Shown piece after piece: positions 23,701-36,300 of a DNA stretch of 64,000 bases. Source of the DNA: Lycocorax pyrrhopterus obiensis (Eukaryota > Chordata > Aves > Passeriformes > Paradisaeidae); NCBI GenBank assembly GCA_014706295.1, contig JACSVZ010000016.1, positions 11,327,168-11,391,167 on the forward strand, in the 5' to 3' direction. Numbering within the stretch: the stretch's first letter is position 1; every line of letters begins with the position of its first letter. The translations under genes and the position numbers were made by a program. Under the pieces are notes generated by a model. The model had not been told where the DNA came from. It did not search any database and saw nothing but the letters and a program-made list of their open reading frames with translations.

Positions 23701-24868
23701 TGGGGAAGAAGGAGCTGCATATAGCAGATCTGAATATATTTATTGTGAGCTTGGTCATTCCAAGAATATATTTTTTCTTGCTCTAAAGCGAAAGCACTAA
23801 ACCAGAAGGAAAACTTTGGCAAGTTTAGAGCAACTTTGATGAAAATATTTATGTGAGGTGTATTTTTGCCACTTTTGGCTTATAAAGTAAAAGTAAAGAT
23901 GAAACTTGGACATTTAGGGTAGGCACAGCCGCACCTGCAGCACACTGTGCTCTCTCTCTTTCTCCAGCCAGGTGCTGCTCAGAGCTTGGCGCAGACAGGT
24001 GGTGCTGCCCTGGGCTTGCCCTGTGTGTGCCAGTGTCACTGCACAGTGCAAAATGGCAAATACAAACACAAACTTGTGTGTTGAGACAACTGTGCATGAC
24101 TTTTTTATGAAGCTGCAGTTACTCCCAATAAATCTGAATCATCCTGTTTTAGTAAAGCTTTGATAAGAGGAAATGGGCAAAGATCTTTCATGGGAGCTTA
24201 TCAACCCTTGTGAAGGTGCCTTCAGTTTTGTTTTGCTTTTTTAAGGAGCTCAGGAAAGAAAGATTCTCACTGAGACTCCAATCTTTGCTCAGTAAAAGCC
24301 TTCATTCAGCGCTTTGACAGTGTTAGGAGACAACAGGGTGTCAGAAGAGTGGTAAAGTGCAGGAGGTGGTTCCTCCTGCAGCAGCTGTGGAAAGGCTCCT
24401 CAGTGTTCACCCACGGATTGTAGGAAAGTACTTGGAAATGTCCCACCGAGGTTTATGTTGTGTAAATGTGTTGGAGTGCTCAGTGCTTTGCAGGACTAGA
24501 TCCCAGCACTAACCACCGCTTGGCAATGATACTGCATCTCACTTAGAAATTAATGTTTCCAAAAATTGTTTGTTGAAGTCTGAGGAGATTTTAATGCTTG
24601 AAAACTATTTAAGCAATGGAGGTAGGTTGCTGGCCAGTGCTTATTGTATGCAAATGAAAACATCAAATGTATGTAAACAGGTGCTGCTATTGTGAATTTT
24701 CACTCACCATTACAGTGAAAAGAATTGCTAGGTATTTGATGTACTTTAAAATGTTGTTTGTAATGTTTTAAGTGTGCCAGGCCTGGGCATGTCATTCAGG
24801 TCTGGTACCTCATTGTGAATAGATCAGTAACTAATATGTATAATATCTTACCTGTTTATTATTATTAG

Positions 24869-24906
24869 GTATAAGCAATTGAGGACAACACTTCTGCTGT
24901 CTGAAC
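24869..24906 (+). other. PLS1: PLS1 5'UTR, part in the start-codon exon
   Basis: An acceptor (attattattag|g) precedes 24869, so at least one upstream noncoding exon must exist. These 38 bases contain no ATG and lead into a strong start context (A at -3, G at +4). Confidence 0.85.
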
Positions 24907-24976
24907 ATGGAAAACAACATAACTACTGTATCTCGTGAAGAGCTTGAGGAACTACGAGAAGCATTTGGCAAAATAG
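24907..24976 (+). CDS. PLS1: PLS1 coding exon 1 (start codon)
   Basis: Encodes [20 protein letters not shown] and GKI (residues 1-23) plus one base of Asp24, then donor gtatgc. It carries the entering helix of EF-hand 1. Confidence 0.97.
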
Positions 24977-27311
24977 GTATGCTTTAAATAAGGGAATCAT
25001 AAGTATGCCATTAACACTGCAAAACTGTTTAGGATTTGTGGAAGAAATTTTTATGGTTCACTTGGTTTTGATAGGGCTGTGTTTTCCCTCTGTATTGTCA
25101 GTAATATCCAAAAAAAAAGTAAGAAGACGTTTGTGTAGAGCCCCTGACTTTCACTGGAACTATGTGTATTAATTTCTTTCAACTTCAGCACTGAAAACAG
25201 ATACATTTTCTTGCAGGGTGGTTGCATTATTTGTGTTATTGTATATGCTACATAATGGGTCTCAAAATTCAGTGTTTTGAACTCCTTAATTTTGAACAAA
25301 GTTTGATTAAGCTTCAGTTGTTATATGTTTTCATGTTAGATTACTGACACGTGGTTTTTGCTTTACTTGTGTGCTTTGGTGAACTAATAATTTCTCTTTT
25401 CATTTATTCAATCAGATTTTATGTTTTAAGTAAACTAAACTTGGAGATTTTTTGATCTTTTGCAGCTAGTCGATGTTAATAAATAACTGTACAGTTTTGT
25501 GTGCTTGACAGGATGTTTACAGATTAATCAGAGCACAGAGAAAGTGTAAGAAATTATATAGCAACTAACCCTTTTTTTCCAGATCGCACTGCTGTTGTGT
25601 ATGTTCATGTCTGCTTTATTTCTTGTTTGCTGCAGTTCTGAGGGGTGATGTGTAACTGTGCAGCTCAGGAAATGAAACAAACATGTTTGTAATCAGTCAT
25701 AATGGGGGCAACAGGGTCATTTTAGGCAAGAAGTCTTAAATATTAGGAGTCTTTACTTGGTAAAGAAGCTATTGGGAAGCTGTATTCTAGAGATTTGTGA
25801 GACCATGAGTAGTATGGAGAAGTGAAGAGGGAATTATTCAGGTTCTGCCAATACAGGTATCACGTGATGCCCAGTAGAGAGTCAGGAAGATTAAAATAAA
25901 AAGAAGTAACTTTTCTTCACTATAAATAATGGAACAATGAACCCATTGACTCAGGATGTTGGTGAGACCAAAGAGTAGAAATTCTAAAGGGAGTAAGGTA
26001 CATCCATGTAAGATAATTCATGAGTTGCTATTAAACAATCATCAGGACAGCTATAGCTCAAGTAGTTGATATCCTGCAGGTGCTGGAATGACAGACGAAG
26101 GAGAAGAGCACTATATACATGTATCAGTCTACTGAGAGATGTTAGCATAGGTAGATACTCACTGGTGTTGTCTGACAGCTTTTCTATACGTTTGGTTTTC
26201 ACCATCTGCATTCCTTCTTTTTCTCAATTTCCTACCTGCATGTTTTCATATTTCTGCTTTAAGCATTGTCTGTACTGCTCCTACTCACTGAAAAGCATAT
26301 TTTCCTTATGCTTTCTGTAAAACATAAAAATTAAGCATCATTAGGTTTTATAATTTTTTTTTTTTTGCGTTTCTAATGTCTTTATGGATAAATTGCTTGC
26401 AGCTACATTGGTAAACTGAGAGAAGGCATGTATTTAACTCTCGGCTTGTCATCATGGAAACTTACCCTCAGTGAAAGATGAACCTAGAGAAATAAAATAG
26501 CTGGTAATCTGAGTGAGCTCATGAGCATGTCCTCTGCTGGTTAGACCATCCCTGTTATTATGTGTGGTTTTACATGTCTGCGAGCCAGTCGATGAATTAA
26601 TACATATGCAGACAAAAAGTTTGTGTTTTGATTTGGGAACTTCTGGTAGTATCAAAAACACAAAATGACTTTTTTTTTACCCCGTGTTTTTAGCCTTTTG
26701 TCAGCAGTGAGATGTGGCTGCCTTATGAAGCGGTGCAGAAGCTACATAGTGTAGTATGGATTACAAGAAAATTACAGTATAGCAATTAATTATGGCTGGA
26801 GATGAAAGCATGTTTCTCTGCTTGCCCTTCTGTAATGAGAGGCATTCATCCACTTTGGTGTTATTGGCTGAGTTCTGATACTAGACACAATATGAAGACA
26901 TGTTTTTAACTAGTAAATTAAAAAAAAAACCAAAAGTGGGAGCACCTTCACAAGTCAGAAAAGTGGCCACATCATCTTCTTCTGTTTCTGACTAATTGTG
27001 ATCTTTTAAATTTCTTACAAATGTGTCATTCATAGAACTGGGAAAATACTAGTAACTAGTATTTTTCAGGAGCTTTAATATGATCACGAAAGTCACTGAA
27101 AGTTGTTGTCATACATGGAAAATATTAGCATTAAATATATAAAACAATGGGCATTATATCCAGTCTTACTTAGGCAGGATATGATTTCTTGTATCTGATT
27201 GGACTTTGTCTGTATTGTGTATGAACTACAGCTTTTCTGCTTTTAAAAGTACTTCTCTCCATTGTGTAGCCAAGGGACAGGTAAGGACGTTCTCAAGTTC
27301 TGCTTGTATAA

Positions 27312-27354
<43 letters not shown>

Positions 27355-30300
27355 TATGTGGAAATATGCATAGATTTTAAAAAATAGGAAGAGATAAGGT
27401 GGTTGATTCATTTATGTGTTACTTTGGATAAAAAAATGGGTGTGTAAAATGATTCTTTATTCTACTAGGATGAATTCAAGACAGCTTTCTGCAAAGAGAT
27501 TGGCCAAAGGTGAAAGTACAAAGGGTATTTTTGATTGTTTCTGTGCTGCTGCATTATTCATCATGAATAACGTAAATTATACTCAATTTGTTTTCATATG
27601 ATACAGCCATTAATTCCTTTCCACAATTTCAAACCTCTTGTTGAAAAAAAGCATTTTGATACTTTGCTGTACATGAACGTTCCTGCCATGCTCTTGGGAG
27701 CCGAGTGTAAGTGAAGGTGGCAGCTCAAATTGCTCCCAACAGAGCCAGTTAATAGATTAAGGAAGGTCACCTTTAATAAACAGATACAGATCATCCCAGA
27801 CTTACTCTTCACAAGTAAGCCTGACCACATCAAAAGTTTTGAAGAACAGAAAATGTCTATCAGATACTAGGATAAGAAATAAAATGCAGTCAGGCAGAGT
27901 TCTTGTGTAAGTAGTTTTTCTTGTGGAAGTGTGCTCTTCTAATAAAAACATGCATCAGATTTGAGCTTACTGATTGCAAATGGTTTAATATTGGCAGTAA
28001 GCATATATTAATTGATCTCCCTTTGACTTGAAGGTTTACAGATAATTTTGTTGGGAGTCTTAAAAAAATCTTCACTATTTGCAAATCTGCTATCTTGTTA
28101 TATCTGTGCTAAGGGATCATAAGGTAGTTCCTGAGAAAGCATATAACAAGATGGCACAAGTCCTAGATAGTTGTGCCTCTAATCCACAAGCATTCCTTCA
28201 TACTTAGTTATCTATATCAGAGAAAAAAACACTCATCTCCTAGAACTGCATTTATCACACTTCATTTATTCTTAACAGTTACCATGCTTTAGTACATGAG
28301 TATGCATAAGTTTACTTAAGTATAACAACTTGTGCTTTCATTCTACAGATATTGACAACAGCGGGTATGTCAGTGATTACGAGCTTCAAGACCTCTTTAA
28401 AGAAGCAAGTCTGCCTTTGCCTGGATACAAAGTCCGGGAGATTGTAGAAAAAATCATTTTAGTGACAGATAGTAACAAGGATGGGAGAATCAACTTTGAA
28501 GAATTTGTTTCTGTAAGACATTCCCTTTGGATGTTTATCTACTGTCTGATACCTGCTGAGAATTAGGATAGAAAACTGAATTATGTGGTACAACTAAGTA
28601 CTATTTTTATATATAACTATTATTTTGAGTTTTCTCTGACAACTTAGAATATCCTATATAGTTATTTTCTAATTTTTGTCTTTCACACTCCTGTTTAATT
28701 TAACAGTTCTGATTTGAGCAGCATGTGAAACAACAGTAGGTGCAATCAGTCTTGTTTTCTGTTTCCTCCAAGGCGAGGGGAAGGACTACATATTGTAGGA
28801 ACTGTTGGGCCAGCCCTTGCTCTGACAAAAGAGCAGACAATTAGATACCAGTCTCTGAATGCTCTTAATAGTGCAAACATTAGTCTATCACTATGCTTAA
28901 TCTCTATACTAAAGGCTGTTTATTACTGGGAGTGAGATACAGGTTTTCCCTTTCAGTGAACAGATTTCAAAGTTTTAGACTTTTCTAAATGAGAATCACT
29001 CACTGGTGCATTTTAAAAGAAACAAAAACTTACCAGGCTGTTGGTTTGTGGATGTTTGGGGATGATTATGTTTTGCTTTGAAGCTAGAGTACTGCTGCTA
29101 ATTGCAGCAGGTTGTCTGTTGAAGTAATTATTATCTTTCTTTCTGAGATTCTAAACATGCAAATATTTGCTTCCAGATATTAACTGTGTCTGTTACTTAT
29201 ACTTTATTGTCAGTCTGACACCCCTGCAGTATCTGGGCAAATTTAGGACATATCAATATATCCAATATGGTTTACATTACAGGCAGGTGAAAAATGGTAT
29301 TAGCTTGATAAAGGAAGGGCATGTTTAACTGTCCTGTCATAAACTTCTACTGCAAAGCATGTGGGGAAATAAGTGGGAAAAATATACTATCATCACCAAA
29401 AATGTGTGTATCTTTAGTTGTGTTCTTCAGTTTACTAAAATATCTGTGGAAAAATTGTAGATATCTCTAGATATTTGTATGTCTATTTTTTTAGATAGCA
29501 TGGCTTAATAGAGGTATTCACTGAGAAATAATATGGTAGATAACCAGTATAGATATAGATATACAAACAGGTTTTTTTTTTGAACAGAAGTCAATGTGAA
29601 TATCAAAGAAAGTCAGGTTAACTACTGAGTCTAGAATACTTCTATGAATTAAGTTATTTGAAGGTACAATCAATCACAAAATGTTCTGTATTTTTCTAAT
29701 TTCAGATAATTCAGGAATTGAAAAGTAAAGATGTTAGCAAATCTTTCCGAAAATCAATAAACAAAAAGCAAGGAATCACAGCAATTGGAGGAACATCGGC
29801 AATATCTAGTGAGGGGACACAGCACTCTTATTCAGGTAAGAAACAATTAAACATAGGCAAATTTTGCAAGGAGGAAGACTGTTTAAATTTGCACTACAGC
29901 TAAAACAGAGCCTAACTGGAAGATGTTGGTGCTGAAAGCAAATTAATACAGCAAAAGCAGGTGGAGGTGGACAAGGTAAGTGTAGGCGATAGTTGATTAA
30001 CTCTGTTCAGTTGTTTCTAGTTTCACGCTGCACGTGGAGGCCAGTTGGGCATCTGTGTTAGAGCAAAAGAGGAAAACAAACACTGAAAGCTTGTAAGGGG
30101 GAAAAATGTCCCCTTTGGCATACTTCTAGTAATGCTAGTCAAGTTTTTGCCTTTATTACATGCTAATGGGCTCTTATTCCTATATTCAGATAAAAAATGA
30201 ATCCTTATTTTCATTTCCACAGTGTTAACTAACATGAACTAAAAACCCACTGACAAAGCACCACATATCCTTTCTGGATGGACTGGTCTCCTCCACTGTC

Positions 30301-33300
30301 TCTGCCATTATGGAATTGTTCTACATGGTTTTTGCATAGACTCTCTCACACTTAAGAAGCTGCTTTTAATATTTGATCTGTTTCTTTCTACCTCCCCGTG
30401 CTGCATGTAATTTAAGTTGGTAATTGTGCCTAATTGCATTGCAGCTCCTGGTGAGAGTGTGAACTACCTTCTAGGATCATATTGCAATCAGCAATATTGC
30501 AACTTTTTTGATTGACTTAAGTCTGGAATTTGTGTGGGTCCAGATTGTGTTAAGATTCTATATATGAGGAAGATTCACTTTGATTAGCCAAAGGTGGCAA
30601 TATCCTCTCTTTCAGTAGGATTCCAGCATGAGCTATACCTGATACAAAGGGCAAAGCAGGGCATATGCTCCATCTCAGAGGATGCCTGTGGGGCATCAGA
30701 GGTAATTCTTTAGATGCCGTTTTATTTTTGGTGGAGAGAAACGAACCCCACTAGAGCACAATTCACCTGGCCTGGCCTCACCAGCCATCTCGTTTATGAT
30801 GAGGTGAAGTGTACTCTAGAATTTCACGTTGTTTCCCACTGACAATGAAAGAAGTGTAATGAGTCAGGTGCTTCTTGAGGTGAGGTGAATACCACTTCTG
30901 CTTTTTGGGAATTTATATACTGAGACTTGATTGACTGTTATCCAAATAAGCTTTCTTAGATACATAGCAATAAATTCTGCACTGAATATGAAAGAGAATT
31001 TAAAACTGAGATATTAAACTTTTTAAGTCTCTCAAAGCTAAAGACAGTTCAGCAGTCAAGATCAGTGTCAAAAGGCTGCCAGTCTCTGAAGTCCAGTAGG
31101 AGGCTGAACGAAATGCTGCGTTTTAAACCAGCAGTGCATGGATTGAGATATTGCATATTGCAGATGAGAAATTTTCCCCTCTTCTTTGTAATTGCTAAGA
31201 AACTGAGTTAGAAGTCAGCCATGAGGATACCTTCCCTATGATGTTCCTATGATTTCTGTTATCCTTCAGAAAATCACCAGATACTTAGATGGTGCAGTGG
31301 GAGAAAGCTCAATCTGTACTTACCATTTTTCGTGTTCTTTCCCGTTGGTCTGATTTTTTTAATAACTGACCTCTGTGAAACTAAGGGGTTTTGTTACAGA
31401 TGAACCTCTTTGACTCAAGTATGCTGTTAGTAGTCTGTGTTCATGGAAATGTTAATCTATTATTTTAATGCTTTTTTTTCAGAGGAAGAAAAAGTTGCTT
31501 TTGTTAATTGGATAAATAAAGCTCTACAAGATGACCTAGACTGTAAGCACCTCCTACCCATGAACCCATCAGATGCCAGTCTTTTTAAATCCCTTGCAGA
31601 TGGCATCCTTCTTTGGTGAGTCCAAGGCTGTGAGAAAGAAAAGAAATTAATCTCAACGGTTAAATGCTGATCACAGTGACATGAATTGGAAAACTTTAGG
31701 CAGGCTTTAACATCAAGACTCCACTCTTAAATATTTCAATCAGGGTGTAAGATGGGGAAAATCTGTTTGCCCATAGAAATGCGATTTTTAGCAAATTTTT
31801 TATGTGACTCTGTGCATATGTTATAGAAGCAGTTTTCCACTTCAGACACATAATTATACATGCTAGATATGTGCAGGCTGTTTATAAAGGAGATAATTAA
31901 ACAGTCCATAAATTCATTAGTTGAAGTAATTAGAAAACTTGACTACTTAAAATATTTTTTAAAGTTGTTAATTATAGTCACTAAATCATGGGATAGCAGG
32001 AACAGAATTCTGAATTAAAGACATGGCAAAACAGAGAGCATATAGTAGGTCCCTTAACTTTAGTCTACTGTAACTTTTTAGTTAGTTATAAGTAGATTAA
32101 TAGTACTTACTCACACACCATGGTAACAAGGGATTAGCATATTAGTATTGATGTGAATTGAGACCCATGTAGACACAAGGTACTGCAGAAATGCAGTGCA
32201 CAAATACACTGATTATACTACAAAGTTTTTCAGTAGAGACCATTTAAGGTACTTTGGTTTACAGTTTTAATCTTCTCAGGACCTTTTTTTGACAGTTACA
32301 GATATGATCTATTAATTATAAAAGCCAAATGCAACATATTATCTGGGGCATTCTGAATGAACGTGCAATTATTTAATGGGAGAGAAGAGATTTAGAGGAT
32401 GGGTTGTTTTTTTTTTTTTAAATCTTGTCAGAAATATTTGCAGCTAGTTTAAAGTGTTAGTAGTTTATAATCAAATAATATCTTTTCTGAGAAATGGAAG
32501 TTTGAATAAACTCTTGACTTTTCTTCCTTAGCAAAATGATCAACTTTTCACAACCAGATACAATTGATGAAAGGGCTATTAATAAGAAAAAACTCACTCC
32601 TTTCACTATTTCTGTAAGTACTGCATGGATAGGAACTTGCCACAAATGAAAAAGTAAAATATTTTTCTGTTTTAATGACAGTTCTCCTGGTGGAGAAAAA
32701 AAATTTAAAAATTCTATGTAATAAAAAAATCTTAAAGCATGAGATTGTATTTTCTAACAAACTCTGCTGCATTCTCCTATTTCTTAGATGATTTTCAGAA
32801 AAACTTGATTTTTCATGCTTTCCCTAATTCTTTCCCTATTAGTTATTTTTGTTTTGCTTTACTGAATACCTGAATAAAATAATTTTAGACTTCTGAGTGG
32901 ATGGTCAGGTTGTATTTTAGCAATGCAGAAAGTGTCTGCATGGCTGTATACTCTATGGAAGGATGATGCACTTTCAATACTGGAGAGCAACTGGGACAGG
33001 AGATGAGATCTACTTTTAGTTGTGTATGAAGTCATGAAAAAGTTTGACAGAAACAGTTAGTTTTTAAGACCTTAGTTTGGGTTTAAGAAAACAGGTCTGG
33101 AAAGGAAAGTAGATCCATAAGTTACTGGCCCAATGAGAAAAAACTGCTGATTAAAAACCTCAGTTAAAAGGCAGACGTTTCATTTCAGGCTGTGATGTTA
33201 AAATACGAAAAGTTAAACCACACTATGTTCTAAATCCTCCAAGTGGGTTTTGTAATCTCTACTTATTTAAAGAAGATTTGTCAGCAAAGATGATGCTGCA

Positions 33301-36300
33301 TGTGTTTATGTTGTCTCTGCAGATAGTTCAAATGTGACACAAGAAAATAGTAACATTTATGATAGCTGCCAGCTATTTTTTCTTGGAATCTTTGTCAATA
33401 TCTTTGACAATCACTAGCTTTACTTCGAGTTGTCAGGGTTTTGAATTGCCGTGATTTTCTTAAGCTCCTCATTCAATTACAGTTTAACAATTGCTTGAAT
33501 AAATGTGTAAGATTCAAGATGGGATGACAGTGATGTCAGTAGTATCCTGCACAGGACTCCATGCAGGAATTCTACATGAACATGTTTTTCAGGATCAAGC
33601 CTCTGATATTTTGAGCAGTATTGTTTAATTTGTATAACTGATACTTACAAATTGCAAAAAGTATTTTGATTAGAATATTCCTCAGTAATCCAAGCTGCAG
33701 AGGGTGGTCCACAATTTTTTGGTGGGTCCGTACTAAACACTGTCAATAATGTTTTCCATTAAATTTTGGTAGTTCACAAAAAGGTGGTTCACAAAAAACC
33801 TCCAGAGTGCAGTTTTCCATTGGAAGCCACTGAACTAATGCATTATTTCTTCCAAAGTTGAATATGAACAAATTTACTAAAAAATACAATCTCACAAGTT
33901 TGTTAAATGATGATATTCCAAATAGGAAAACCTAAACCTGGCTCTGAACTCAGCATCTGCCATTGGCTGTACGGTTGTCAATATTGGATCACAAGATTTG
34001 CAAGAAGGAAAACCACACTTGGTATTAGGACTCTTGTGGCAGATCATTAAAGTTGGTCTTTTTGCTGATATTGAGATCTCCAGAAATGAAGGTAAGAGTA
34101 ATGCCAGGTATAGCAATATCAGCCACTTGGAGTTAGCTCAGACCACAAGAGCAATGATTTCAGCTTTCTTTCAAACTTGCTTTTAGCTCTTATTGCCTTG
34201 CTAAATGAAGGGGAAGAGCTGGATCAGTTAATGAAGCTTTCCCCAGAAGACCTCTTGCTACGCTGGGTGAATTACCATCTGGCCAATGCAGGGTGGCAGA
34301 AAATCAGCAACTTCAGCCAAGACATTAAGGTATGTAGTTTTTTGCTCTCATAATCAAACATAATGGTATTAAAATGCACTGTGCATAGAAAAAAAATAGA
34401 TCAGAAGAATTTAGATACAATAGTAATCTGCTTTCTCTGGCTGTAGGTTCATCCTGCGTTTTTCAACATTGAATGAGCATTATTTTGATCTCTTCTGTCC
34501 TATTTAGTTGCTCATCCCGTGTATTATCACATCACAGTGCAAAGTGAACATTTCCAATAAGCTCATATCCAGGGAAGTTCTAATGTTGTAAGATGGCTAT
34601 TAGAGTTATTTAGGACAATTTGCACCGCCTTATTAGCTGCCTAATAACTCCCAGTCACTGCTTTGCTGGCGTGTCAGCTGACTGACACAGGGGCTGAAAG
34701 GTTCCTTGGGGCAGGTGGCAGAGCTGCATAATTCTGTCTGCAGTCATTCTGCATAAGGCATGCAGAGCATTGTAGTAGCCCAGATGACAAGAGAACACAG
34801 CAACTTTTTAAAACTAAAAGCAAAGGAGGAAGATTCCCTCAGATGGTTAGACCTCCTTTCATTGGAGAAAACCATGTCATTAATTGCAAGTTACATCTTT
34901 TCAAATGTTACCTAGAAGGCTGTTATTAAAGCAGACTGTAACTAGGGTTTTATATGAAAACTGCTACTATGGTAAAAATATTATATGGTGTTTAAGAGAA
35001 GTATTAAATACTTCTAGAACTAGTACAGGTTTATTTTTTCTTCTAGTTTCTTACTGCAAAATTGATCCTTTTTGTGGGTAACCACATAAATTTGCCCTGA
35101 ATGTCTTAATTACAACAGTCTAGTTAATATTCCGCAGAATAATTTTAACTAGCGTTGTCCAGAATAATTAGGAGACATTCCTTTTCTCTGCAATCTGGCT
35201 GAGTAAGGTCTATGTGAAGCAGAGTCGTAAAATGGCTGTATGACCTCGTCCATATTCACTGAAATTAGGGTGCTGTATTATTGCCTCCTATGGCTTTTGG
35301 ATTGGACTATTAGAGCAATAAATGTCGAGGAAAGGCTACATACTTGCTGCTTTTTTTTTTTTTTTTAATATTACACTGCTTGTTTTAGGATTCAAGAGCA
35401 TACTACCATCTGTTAAATCAGATTGCACCCAAAGGAGATGACCTTGATCAATTGCCCATTAAAATTGACTTTACAGGATTTCATGTAAGTATCCAGAAAT
35501 GTAAAAATAGACTGAAATTATCTGAGACCTCTGTGTATGTATCCAACATTCTGGTTACCAGGTTGTTCCTGAATCCTCTTTTGTTTCCTAACATGTGCAA
35601 AAACTCAGCCAGATTCCTCAGTCCTACAAAAGCTTAAATGGGCAAAAACTTGAGTAAGTTGTAAAGTGCTGCAGAAACAGGATCATGCATCCTGCAGTCT
35701 AAAGTTTGGAGCTACGTTTTACTTGGAGTAGTGTATGTTGATTTTCATCGAACATGAATATTACAACATCATGCTCAGTTCTCCTTGTCTGTAATTCAGA
35801 CAAGGAAAAAGAATAAACTAGACAAACCTTGTGATCCTTCCTTTAACCAAATAGCACATAGAAATAACATGTGAGCCCTTCCAATAACCAGCAGGAAAGT
35901 GCAGCATGCATCAAGCTTTAAGTTGTAAAGAGACAGAGGGTCTTAAACCAGCCTACATGGATGTGAAAACACTTGTCTAAGCTGCTTTATACTGCTTGTT
36001 GGAAGGATTATTCTGAGAGTGCATTTGATACAAAGTTGAACTGCATGCCTGAGATACCTATATATCAATCAGAATCTACGGTAGAATTTCGTTTTTCGTT
36101 ATAATTGTGAAACCCACGTGCAAGATTGTTTGCTTACATGCTTTAGTTCTCTTAAACTCCTTGTTTGCTTTGTTTGCTCCTGTCTGAGATTTTTTTTTGA
36201 GAATGAGAAAGAGTAGAAGTTAGTTTTTCCCATGTAATTTCCTACAGTTTATATGATCATGTTCTGTAATGAACCAGTGTATTAATAATAAAGACCAATG

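Larger units (their letters stand above)
14479..24868. other. ATR-PLS1 spacer, right part: no certain gene
   Basis: Mostly AT-rich noncoding sequence holding the CR1 and LTR-like repeats and the small motifs listed separately. Overlapping open frames on both strands at 15.53-15.88 kb (85 codons plus, 115 minus) match nothing I know. A locally GC-richer stretch at about 23.92-24.06 kb, some 0.9 kb before the PLS1 start-codon exon, is a possible proximal regulatory region. Confidence 0.6.

Noticed and set aside
24359..24379. 8-bp perfect hairpin GCAGGAGG/CCTCCTGC with a 5-nt loop
   Set aside because: Too short and too common in a window of this size to support a functional RNA.
28330..28566. 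Open frame extending past both ends of PLS1 exon 2
   Set aside because: Its outer parts are intron sequence; the exon borders are fixed by splice sites and by homology.
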